Positions 55,928 through 64,000 of a stretch of DNA of 64,000 bases are shown here, in pieces (position 1 is the stretch's first letter; every line of letters begins with the position of its first letter). The notes beneath the pieces are model-generated. The model was not told where the DNA came from, ran no database searches, and saw only the letters and a list, made by a program, of their open reading frames with translations. The stretch covers positions 1-64,000 of the forward strand of contig JAMZAV010002187.1 in NCBI GenBank assembly GCA_024449915.1, written 5' to 3'. The stretch is from Sweltsa coloradensis. Its lineage: Eukaryota > Arthropoda > Insecta > Plecoptera > Chloroperlidae. The position numbers were made by a program, and so were the translations under genes.

Positions 55928-56500
55928 CTTGGGAAACGCTTAAGTCCCTCCGCGTTGATGGATGAGCTTTTTTGTAAGCTTTTAGTTTGCGTTGGACCAC
56001 TTTTCCTTTGCAAGTGCTTTTTGAATGCATTGTAGGTGATTGTTGTCAAGTTTCTATTGTTACTTGTTATATTGGTATTATAAACCTAAAAAAAATCATA
56101 TTAAAACCTTTATTCTATAGATTCTGGCTACCTTTTCCAACTTTTTCTTTCAAAAAGCAATCAAATATGAACATTGTAGCCCCACCCGTTTGGTCAGAAT
56201 CGGCCCAAATGTCACGAAAATATCGCAATAAAAATTAAAAAATCGTAAAAGTACGATATTCATGAGAAATATTTCTTCGATTGTACCAAAAACCTGGCAG
56301 GTCTAAGTTTAGAGATATCGAAGGTCCCCTCAAATTTTCATAAAAATCGCGTATGCCGTGTGCCCAGTAGAGAGCGAACAAACAGACAGAGAAAAAAAAA
56401 AACAAAACAAAAACAAAAAACAAACAAACAAACAAACAAACATTGGAGCTAAATTTTCTGAGGGGTCAGTGAAATTGAAGTCTTCGCTTCGCTCATCCAA
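55928..56500 (-). mobile_element. A1 element, full length
   Basis: 573 bp. The terminus is mutated to CTTGGGAAACGCTTAAGTCC at 55,928. The pyrimidine tract lies inverted at ~56,390-56,440. The 5' end is at 56,500. It lies 13 bp from the previous copy in the same orientation. Confidence 0.8.
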
Positions 56501-56639
56501 TACTACATACATTCGCACCACCGAGTGACTGCATCCTTGCAAAGCTTGGAGAAATAAATTTTGCACGAACTTTAAAAAATAGTTGCAAATCAAATTTTGC
56601 AAAGTAGTCACTGGTTGTTGCGAATTGATGTACTAAAAG

Positions 56640-56770
56640 TGCGATAATATAAGCGGGTTCATGAGATTAGCCCTTCTTTTTGATCTCAATGCTCTTGATT
56701 GTGTGAGATTTGTCTGTATTTTTACACTTTTTTTGTATGTTTGGGATCTCATTACTTTCAAATAAAATAA
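56640..56770 (+). repeat. Fragment related to the 22.9-23.3 kb foldback arm
   Basis: GCCCTTCTTTTTGATCTCA, TGTGTGAGATTTGTCTGTAT and GGGATCTCATTACTTTCAA follow the order of 23,246-23,340. Divergence is considerable. Confidence 0.45.
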
Positions 56771-56774
56771 ATAA

Positions 56775-57197
56775 ATAAATAAATTGTATTTAGAGTCTAC
56801 CAACTCAGTTATATAACTGATTTTCAGTAGGGGACAGTAAATCAAAGCGACTAAGCCTACCCTGTTAGGCCCCGACGCAATCGACGAGTGAGCGATAACC
56901 AACCAAAGATTGATCGTTTTTAATAGGAAATATAGCAATCAGTGGTATGGACAATGCGAACATCCGCGGATCAACACCAGAATCAACAAGGCCGATTCAG
57001 AACAACTCTGAATTTATTATGTGCTTCGTAGCTAGGACGGCTACAAAGGCACCGTTTATTAACTCCTAAGACAAGAACTGGTGGACTTAAGTCCAAATCA
57101 GAAGTAAAAAAACTTCTGAATTTGGCGGGAATCGAACCCTGAACCTTCTGCATTGGAAGTAGATACGCTAACCACAAGACCAACGAGCGACACAAAT
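56775..57197 (-). mobile_element. S1 tRNA-derived SINE, full length
   Basis: Inverse orientation. The tail with ACTCAGTTATATAACTGATT is at ~56,803-56,823 and (TAAA)n at ~56,762-56,785. The head with box B-like GGGTTCGATTCCCGCC (inverse) is at ~57,124-57,140 and ends at GTGTCGCTCGTTGGTC (inverse) ~57,190. Confidence 0.8.
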
Positions 57198-57535
57198 ACA
57201 AACATAAAGTTCATTGCAAAATTAGTTGTTAAAATGGGAAATAAATTATAAAGTGGTCTTAATTGCTATGGTATTACAAATTAACAATATAATATAAAGT
57301 ATTAAGTGTCTCAAAAACTTGACTTTTGTATATACACATGTATAGGTGAATATTTTCAAGTTACTATAGAGTAATGTTAATTATATACCTGTAGGCCCCA
57401 AAAGGGTTCTATTAAAACTATTATTGCAATGCATTCCAGCTAATTTTTTTTTACTTTTACTTTCAAAATTACGTTTATCACTATAAACCTAGTGCCCATG
57501 CAACATTTCAGTCGTGTACACTCACCAGTTTGGTC
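57198..57535. repeat. Spacer with dispersed AT-rich repeat
   Basis: 57,208-57,310 resembles 61,150-61,245 and 23,335-23,430 (TTCATTGCAAAATTA, TTGTTAAAAT, ATTGCTATGGTATTA). The remainder is A1-like only in short blocks. Confidence 0.4.
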
Positions 57536-57537
57536 AT

Positions 57538-57722
57538 TTTCAGTGCGGACAGTGAACCAAAGTGACCATGCCAACCCTACAGGCCCTGACGCAATCGACG
57601 AGTGAACGATAACCAACCAAAGATCGATATTTTTAATAGGAAATATAGCATTCAGTGGTATGGACAGTGCAAACACCAGCGGATCAACGCCAGAATCAAT
57701 TGGTCCGATTCAGAAGAAGTAA
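57538..57722 (-). mobile_element. S1 SINE fragment
   Basis: Inverse of the S1 body: CCAACCCTACAGGCCCTGAC, CAATCGACGAGTGAACGATA, GGTATGGACAGTGCAAACA. The tail hairpin is lost. Confidence 0.75.
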
Positions 57723-57739
57723 AAAAGTAAAAAAAGGAG

Positions 57740-57960
57740 TAATTTGTAGTAGTTGGATCATGAAAGGGATTTTGTGCATGTTTCAACCCGATTTTTCACC
57801 CAAAAGGAATGTTCCTACCCCAACCAAATTTGACATGATTGTGTTGTCAGGTACCTATATAAATGCCCCGATCAAGATGTTTCAAGATCATATCACGTTT
57901 CATGTCGGCTGGGTGACACTTCGAAATCGTCCGATCTCGGCCCTAACGGGCACCTATATT
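57740..57960 (+). repeat. Dispersed repeat E, copy 2
   Basis: Collinear with 24,530-24,790. This copy reads CTCGGCCCTAACGGGCACCT at the end, where copy 1 has GGCGCCCTAACGGCACCTAG. Confidence 0.6.
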
Positions 57961-58846
57961 TGATTTTTTAACACAAATAAGTTTACATACTTTTAAAAAA
58001 AAAAAAAAGAAAACCTCTTACTTAGCCAAAAAACATATTTTAATTCATTGCGGTTCGGGAGAAATCAGTTTGCTTCATTTTAGTCAGAATTTACTAACTT
58101 TGAGTCAATGAGTTTTAAAAAAATAAAAAAATCATTTAGCTATATGCTAAGTACAGGATGATTCTACCCTTCAACAACAATAAAATCAGAATAAGTTTCA
58201 GCTACAGTTTGTTGATATAAAACTTCGGTTCAGCATTGCAAGTTTTTACCGTTTATCCTTCACCTCAGTGATAAAGTCAATGGCGAGAAGTTGAATAATG
58301 CTAAAGTGAGTATCGGCAGGGCTTAGTTAACAGTTAAAGTAATGCAGTTTTCAAATACGTTATTTTGAATTTATGCAAGTAAGAAGAAAGCCCACCAAAA
58401 TGGAGACAGAAAAAAAACTATAGCCTGCTTTGAATTAAGAATATTGAGTATAGGTGGCAAAAATTGTGTTAGAAATTAAATGTTTTGCACCGATGGATGC
58501 CTTGTTATTTGTTTGTAACGGCTAAACAAAAGAATCAAATTGTCACTCATCCCCATGAGTACGTCATGAATTTTACTTCATAAAACAGTTAGTTTGTGGT
58601 AATCTAATTTAATATAATGCTGTAATTATACACTGTATAGCAAATAGATTGGGATGCTTTATATTATGTAGATTGTGTAGATTAACAAGCCTGTTCTTCT
58701 ACTATTGAAATGTTTCCATATTATATTGTTCCATATGTTTGTATACCATCATTAATTCATGTATATCGTTTATGTGTACCATGTATGAATGAAAAAAGAT
58801 ATATAAAAATTAAAATTTTAAGAATAATCTTACAATGCTATTCTCA
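57961..58846. other. AT-rich intergenic sequence, nothing recognised
   Basis: No shared repeat and no credible frame. Confidence 0.5.
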
Positions 58847-58924
58847 TACACACGCACACGCACACGCACACGCACACGCACACGCACACGCACACGCACA
58901 CGCACACGCACACGCACACGCACA
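58847..58924. repeat. (CACACG)n hexanucleotide microsatellite
   Basis: About 13 perfect CACACG/ACGCAC units. The tract is strictly alternating pyrimidine-purine and therefore able to adopt Z-DNA. Open frames through it (Arg-Thr, Ala-His, Arg-Val repeats) occur on both strands and are artefacts. Confidence 0.95.
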
Positions 58925-59845
58925 TGCGCAGGCATTTTACATTTCCCCTTGTTTGTAAGGACACCGACACGTTGTATAAGGGGAGTGGCTATTGTCCCCT
59001 CACATGCAGGGTGTATTAGTTTTGTCCAATCGCAAATTGCAACTAAATCGTCTGTAGCACCAAACATAGACGGGATAATCGTATGATACGTTTTCGATAC
59101 CTCTTTTATACCCTTACTCTTGGCTTGTCACCCTGATTATGCCCTATGTTGTGTGCAACTCGAACCTTAGAAAGGTGTTGGACTGAACAATACTTCAGAG
59201 CAAACAACAGAGTGAACCCATTGTGCAAGTGATAAATACCGTCACAATACTAAACAGTGATTTGAAAAGCATATTATGCAAAATACATAGGCGGATTTAT
59301 AATTACTCGCAGTGCGCGCAGGAGCAGGGTCCCGGGTGGCTGAGGGGCCCCCGAATTCTGCCATTAGAAACATATAGATATACCAATGTACCAATGACCT
59401 GGACCTATTCGCTGACACCATTGCACAAACCAAGTAAAAGTGCATTCTAACTTTGAAATACATTGTTCATCTGCATGCATGCATCTGCAATGTACATTGT
59501 CCATATTAAAACACTGTAGACAAATTGCAGAAAAACATAAAACCACTCACTCACACTATAACAACCAACATTATACTGATACTGTAGACAATCTGCTGAG
59601 TCAGAGTTTACCAAAAGGGCTTAACCACCAGAACTAGTAACATGGTGCGTAGTAAGGTTCTACCCTTTCCCCTGACTCAGAGATTGCTGACCAAGACCGT
59701 ACTGTGTTTTGAGGAATTCAGGATGAAAGATGAACATGGTTTTACACAGTTAAAAGACGTGTTTCAAACATGAAGAGAATGCCTTGTTTATTACACACAT
59801 AGATTACTGAAGTCTGAATAAGACTGTGCGTCTGACTATGCGTGG
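58925..59845. other. Intergenic sequence with a hAT-end-like patch
   Basis: At ~59,287-59,350, GGCGGATTTATAATTACTCG and a GTGCGCGCAGG...GGGGCCCCC patch resemble the inverse of 60,705-60,780. Nothing else is recognised. Confidence 0.35.
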
Positions 59846-59925
59846 TCTCGAACCCTGGACTCCCGAGTTGATGAACAACAAATAACTGACTAACAATCGC
59901 TCATGTTGCCTGATCACCAGGTTTC
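59846..59925 (-). mobile_element. tRNA-related repeat
   Basis: The minus strand has box B-like CAGGGTTCGAGACC and an upstream GATCAGGCAACATGAGCG that could be a degenerate box A. Acceptor pairing is not evident. Confidence 0.4.
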
Positions 59926-60555
59926 CCACAAGTTAGTGACAACACTGTCCGGTCTTTACGGTTCTTCTTATGTCTCTTCTTCCCCGATATCCAAAGTGTA
60001 CGTCTTAAATCCTGGACTCCCGCCAAGGCGCGGGAGCCTCGGTAGTTCTTCCGTTTTCTAGCTCTGCGCACCTTCTTCTTTCTTGTACAAAACCCAGCAT
60101 GTCTCCCCGGTCTCCCACCGACCCATCATTAAATACTTGTCCTTACGTCATTCCCCCCACTCTCATCTTACAATTCCCAGTAGTGTTTATGTCGTACTTA
60201 CGCCCTAGTTATTCAGCTCATTGTTGTACAACTCAGCATTCTTGGATAAACAACATGTTTTAACTTTTGTTACCATAACTCCAAGCTCAGCACATAACTA
60301 TCGACGCCACACCAAAACATTACTGTTTATATCGGATCATAACCGTGCAACTATAAACAATAATCCTCTGTATCTGCACCAAATACCCCAAATCCTACTA
60401 CCTTCGTCACAATACAATATATTGCACTGTAAATACTTCTTAAAATTAAGTTATCTTACTTTCGTACCTAGAATAAGGCGTCATCACTGTATTATGTATT
60501 TAGATAGATTGAGTTTGATCTTGATTATTTGAAAAGTCTAATTTAAACATTTTAA
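59926..60555. other. Intergenic sequence, nothing recognised
   Basis: A 103-codon plus-strand frame at 60,221-60,532 has no family signal. Confidence 0.45.
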
Positions 60556-60700
60556 AACGAGGGAGGGGAGCGACTGAGTGATCTGCATTCAAGAAATATG
60601 GCACTTCCGTGATTCTGTGGGTGCAGTCTATGGGTCTGTGTGTGTGTACGTTGAAAATCAGCCGAATCGCTGAACAGATTGCAGCCCCCACGATTATATA
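60556..60700 (+). mobile_element. C-family 5' fragment, plus strand
   Basis: AAACGAGGGAGGGGAGCGAC, GTGATTCTGTGGGTGC, a TGTGTGTGTGTAC tract, then TTGAAAATCAGCCGAATCGC and TGAACAGATTG. It stops at the core and abuts a different repeat end. Confidence 0.7.
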
Positions 60701-60790
60701 GTAGATCCACCACTGCAATAGGGCCCCAAATCAGGCTGCGCGCAGGGCACCAATAAGTGTAAATTTGCCTCTGGCCCAACATCAATTTTA
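60700..60790 (-). mobile_element. Possible hAT-type transposon end
   Basis: The minus strand reads CAGTGGTGGATCTAC, close to the CAGxGGCGGAT start often seen in hAT elements, with CTGCGCGCAGCC and GGGGCCCT inside. There is no transposase and no confirmed partner end. Weak. Confidence 0.25.
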
Positions 60791-61046
60791 TGTAACTCAT
60801 TCAATCATTTATATTTATCTAAACACAAAGTGTTTTGGCGAAGTTTTCATCTTAATTTATACAGCAGCTATCTAGTCGTCGTATGCATAATGATCATGTT
60901 ATTCATACTCTGTAACAAATTAAGGAAGGAGGTCTCTGAAACTTCCCACTTATAAAGTTTTCACTATAATCAGCTGATTTTTTGTGTGTATGTTAATCAA
61001 GAGGATAAAAATTAGTAAATAATTAAAAAATAAATTAAACAAGGCC

Positions 61047-61904
61047 GCAACGCGAACGCTTTTTCCAGTGTCGTTGATGGATGAGCTTTTCTAAAAAAAT
61101 ATTTCTGTCCAAAGATTACTACGTTTTAGCATAAGTGGGATCTCATTACTTTTCAAGTTACATTACAAAATTATTTTTGTTAAATTAGGATAATTTTTAT
61201 AAAGTAGTATTAATTGCTGGTAATATCAATTAACAATAGAATGAAAAATATCACGATGCCCAAAGACATTTTACGCATTGTAGGTGATTGTTGTCAAGTT
61301 TCTATAGTTACTTGATTAGTACTGATAATTATACACCTGTTAAAGGATTATATTTTAACCTTTATTTCTATGAATTTTGGACAACTTTTTAATTTTTCTG
61401 TTTCAAAAGGCACTGCATCACAGTAATCTTAATGTCAATGGAAAATATGAACGTTGTTGCCCCACCCGTTTGGTCAAAATCGTCCCAAATATCTAAATGA
61501 AATATCGTATGAAAATTCGATAAAAAAAATCGTAAATTACTATTTATATGAGAAACGTTGCTTCAAATGTCTCTTAAATCATAACATAAATAAATTTAGT
61601 GATTTTAAACGTTCCCAATAAGTTTTATTAAGATCGGAGAAGCCGTTTGCCCAGAGACGGGCCAAATATCACAAAAATATCTCATTAAAATCGAAAAAAA
61701 TTGTATAAGTACGATAATCATAATAAATATTTCTTCGATTGCATGCAAGTCTAAGTTCAGAGTTTTCGAAGTTTCCCTCCAATTTTCACAAGATCGCATA
61801 TGCCGTGCGCCAAGTAGAGCGCGAACAAACAGACAAAGCAAAAACACTCGGTATAATTTTTTTTGGGGGTCAGTGAAATTAAAGTCTTCGCTTCGCTCAT
61901 CCAA
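61047..61904 (-). mobile_element. A1 element, long diverged copy
   Basis: A damaged 3' end at ~61,047 (AACGCGAACGCTTTTTCCAG) is followed by GTTGATGGATGAGCTTTTCT. About 170 bp of AT-rich sequence shared with 57.2 and 23.3 kb is inserted at ~61,095-61,260. The A1 interior and an intact 5' end at 61,904 (TCTTCGCTTCGCTCATCCAA) complete it. Confidence 0.75.
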
Positions 61905-62064
61905 TAATAATAGCATTGTTATTAACTTCTAATTGTTGATTTAACAATGCATTACTTCGGAAATGTTTCCAAAAAATTGAAATAAAATTTATGAACCAAT
62001 GGTGGTACCCCAGTATCGGTTACAATATATTATCATTTAAATTATAGAAGAAAAAAAAATTATT
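61905..62064. other. Short spacer, nothing recognised
   Basis: AT-rich; no feature. Confidence 0.5.
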
Positions 62065-62395
62065 AATTTCTCAATTTCATTGCTCAGGAAACACTCTTGT
62101 AGGTGTAACTGATTTTATGTAAATCAATCCAGATATTAAAAAATGCATCTCAGCGGGGTATCGAACCCCGGTCTCCCAATTGCCGGTCGGCTATTCAGAT
62201 AAATACAATGCTCCAACAATCCAGATGTTATGAAATAAACCGTCTCGGCTTTGGGTTTCTACACTAGAAACCCAAAGGTCTCGGTAGCTTAGGGGTAAAG
62301 CTCCCGACTGGCAATTGGGAGACCGGGTTTCGATACCCCACTGAGATGGATTTTTTATTCCTGAAATGATTTACATAAAAATTATTAAGTTATAT
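62065..62395. mobile_element. S2 SINE inverted dimer with intact tRNA-like head
   Basis: The left half is an inverted tail and head (GGAAACACTCTTGTAGGTGT; CATCTCAGCGGGGTATCGAA). The right half, 62,278-62,347 (+), folds as a tRNA: 7-bp acceptor GTCTCGG/CTGAGAT, D-arm GCTT/AAGC, anticodon stem CCCGA/TTGGG with loop CTGGCAA (anticodon GGC, alanine-type), and a T-arm with four of five pairs. A 15-bp inverted repeat around TTTGGGTTTCTACACTAGAA separates the halves. The copy and its relatives suggest a SINE rather than a working tRNA gene. Confidence 0.65.
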
Positions 62396-62935
62396 CAATT
62401 ATTAACATTTGCACATTTTCATTTGTGATTAAATTTGAGGATTTAATATCTTTAGTTCTAGCAAGTATCTATGTCTGCGTGTTAGGGGACATTGCTTCAA
62501 TATTGAAGAGAAATCACAACAAAACCCCATGTCTTTAGCTCAAATATTAAATAAACTACAGTTGCCCACATTTTAAGAAATGTTAAAAAACAGATAAGCA
62601 GTAAATGATGATCAAAGTTTTATCCAAAATTTACCAACTTTTATGAGTAACTATATACAGAGCGCTAATAAAATTAACATATAAAGTAAACTAATTATTA
62701 ACATAATGATTCTGCATGACAAGTACAATCATAACACAAAGGTTAAAAAAAAGCTGCAATACATTAAATTGAATTTACATGTCCGGATCAAATACGCGTG
62801 TCCACCCCAAAAAACAGCGGCATCTATTGCCCTCTCATTTTGATTACAGCAATTCCCCATCACTAGGCAGAGTAGAAGATGAGAAGGGTCTTGTCTGTCT
62901 TCACACTCACAGTGAACATCGTTCAACACATTATA
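62396..62935. other. Intergenic sequence, nothing recognised
   Basis: Frames of ~65 codons overlap on both strands (62,729-62,970) with no family signal. Confidence 0.5.
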
Positions 62936-63764
62936 CTAGGGAAACACCAAAGTCGTTGTTAAACGAGTGAGTGAGCCATGTGTTGAGTACTCGAAAACAT
63001 TACTTTTCTTCCCCCTTCCTTAGGCCTCCCTAGCCTTTTATAGGCTAGAGTGGAGCATTTTGGTCTAACAGTTGACGCGCCCTAATATCAACTAAACTTA
63101 AAAACCCTATAATATTTATACAAATATAATTATCAAACTGAAATGAAAATGTTCCCGGGTACTCTACACATGATTCGCTCACTAACGACTATGGCGTTTC
63201 CCTAGTTTAGTTATAGCCGAAATGTCGGAGACATGGGTTCAATCCCCTGGTCGGGAAAGATTTTGTAATTTCTGGATTGTATTTCAAAAATTATTAAACA
63301 TATTTTGGAATGCTTATAACGCAGTGTAGTCCATCATCTGTGACATCTACGGAAAACATTGAGCCAGTACGAAATACTTGAGAATATTGCAAGGTTACTC
63401 AATCTCCGAGCGAAATTTGGGGGCACCTTCACGTGCAACATTCGATAAACCTTGGTCACGGCATTTCACAGACAGGTAAATAACAAATAAAAAATATAGT
63501 TTCTAAATCAAAACCATTGTCGTGAAATAATTTCTACACATTAGCAGCCTATTTTTCAATTTATTATTTCTTGTAGATTTAAATCGCAATGCATGGATCT
63601 AGCTGATTTTGTTAGCAGTTCTCAGTAAACTCTTCCCTGATGTCTCTGTTCAGCGATTTGGCTGATTTTCGACGTACACATACACACACACGTACAGAAA
63701 AACAGAATGAGCACCGTTTGAGTTGGATGGTACCTTTGTTCGTTCGCTGCGCTCACTATTTTAA
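62936..63764 (-). mobile_element. C-family element, diverged single copy
   Basis: The inverted 3' end CTAGGGAAACACCAAAGTCG is at 62,936. The second inverted 3' end is at 63,175-63,205 (GGCGTTTCCCTAG). The C core with GATCTAGCTGATTTTGTTAG is at ~63,596-63,617, a CA-rich tract at ~63,677-63,692, and a degraded 5' end at ~63,764. The palindrome centre is ~100 bp longer than in the array and contains GGCCTCCCTAGCCTTTTATA. Confidence 0.75.
63210..63300 (+). mobile_element. S2 tRNA-like 3' half
   Basis: GTCGGAGACATGGGTTCAAT and CCCCTGGTCGGGAAAGATTT resemble the T-arm and acceptor end of an S2 head, followed by an S2 tail (TTTCTGGATTGTATT). The 5' half is replaced by the C terminus. Confidence 0.5.
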
Positions 63765-63815
63765 CAATCGACTTGTACCATATCATTGTAATGATCAATT
63801 AAGGACTAATAAATA

Positions 63816-63868
<53 letters not shown>
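63816..63868. repeat. (ATT)n tract
   Basis: Pure TTA triplets directly abutting an A1 3' end. Confidence 0.95.
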
Positions 63869-63869
<1 letters not shown>

Positions 63870-64000
63870 TAGGAAAACGCTAAAGTCCCGCCGCGTTGAT
63901 GGATGAGCTTTTTAAAGGTTTTAGTTTGCGTGGGATATCTTTACTTTTGCAAGTGCTTTGTTTTGCTGCCTAAGCATTGAAGGTGAATGTTGTCAAGTTT
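63869..64000 (-). mobile_element. A1 element, runs off the window
   Basis: The 3' terminus CTAGGAAAACGCTAAAGTCC starts at 63,869, followed by CGCGTTGATGGATGAGCTTT and the A1 interior (GTTGTCAAGTTT at the window edge). The 5' part is outside the window. Confidence 0.85.

Noticed and set aside
58710..59086. Open frames with Arg-Thr, Ala-His and Arg-Val repeats
   Set aside because: All three come from the (CACACG)n microsatellite read in different frames and strands.
62278..62347. Functional tRNA-Ala (GGC) gene
   Set aside because: The cloverleaf folds, but the same head recurs with SINE tails and as inverted dimers, and the T-stem has a mismatch. The heads at 39,763 and 40,489 were rejected for the same reason.

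Overview
This is eukaryotic DNA, most likely from an invertebrate metazoan. It is AT-rich, carries long (AAT)n/(ATT)n tracts and tRNA-derived SINEs, and holds decayed non-LTR retrotransposons plus many related foldback and rolling-circle-type elements. There are no operons and almost no convincing host exons. No species can be named from this window alone.

Layout. Positions 1-1,115 are an unassigned CpG-rich stretch. From 1.7 to 16.7 kb lie non-LTR retrotransposons of three lineages: R-a at 1.8-3.4 kb (+), R-b at 5.3-9.0, 13.5-15.9 and 16.0-16.7 kb (+), and R-c at 10.1-13.3 kb (-). The first ~15 kb looks damaged by consensus errors: homopolymers swallow neighbouring bases, and the same family becomes clean after ~14.98 kb. 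From 17.2 to 39.0 kb the window is dominated by short non-autonomous elements, described here as families A1, A2, B and C. These include a seven-unit head-to-tail tandem array of C (26.67-31.43 kb) and a same-orientation cluster of A copies (31.5-39.0 kb). From 39 to 64 kb, low-density sequence is interspersed with tRNA-derived SINEs, further A, B and C copies and a second R-a copy (50.25-51.86 kb, -). Two possible pieces of host gene are a short first coding exon with a splice donor (54,844-54,886, +) and an ORF followed by a polyadenylation signal (24,812-25,186, +).

The main finding is the shared architecture of A, B and C. Each starts with a family-specific 9-11 bp sequence (TTGGATGAGCG, TTAAGCGAGC or TTAAACGAG). 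The inverse complement of that sequence lies 23-30 bp before the 3' end. It is followed by a small hairpin (AACGC...GCGTT or AACG...CGTT) and then the terminus CCTAG, with T as the next flanking base in every end inspected. No target-site duplication is evident. This is the layout of Helentron/Helitron2-type rolling-circle elements (asymmetric terminal inverted repeats plus a 3' hairpin; DINE-1-like non-autonomous members). No Rep/helicase gene is present, so the mobilising enzyme must lie elsewhere. A paralogous empty site, a SINE split by a 4-kb B-bounded block, palindromic double 3' ends and the tandem array all fit this reading.
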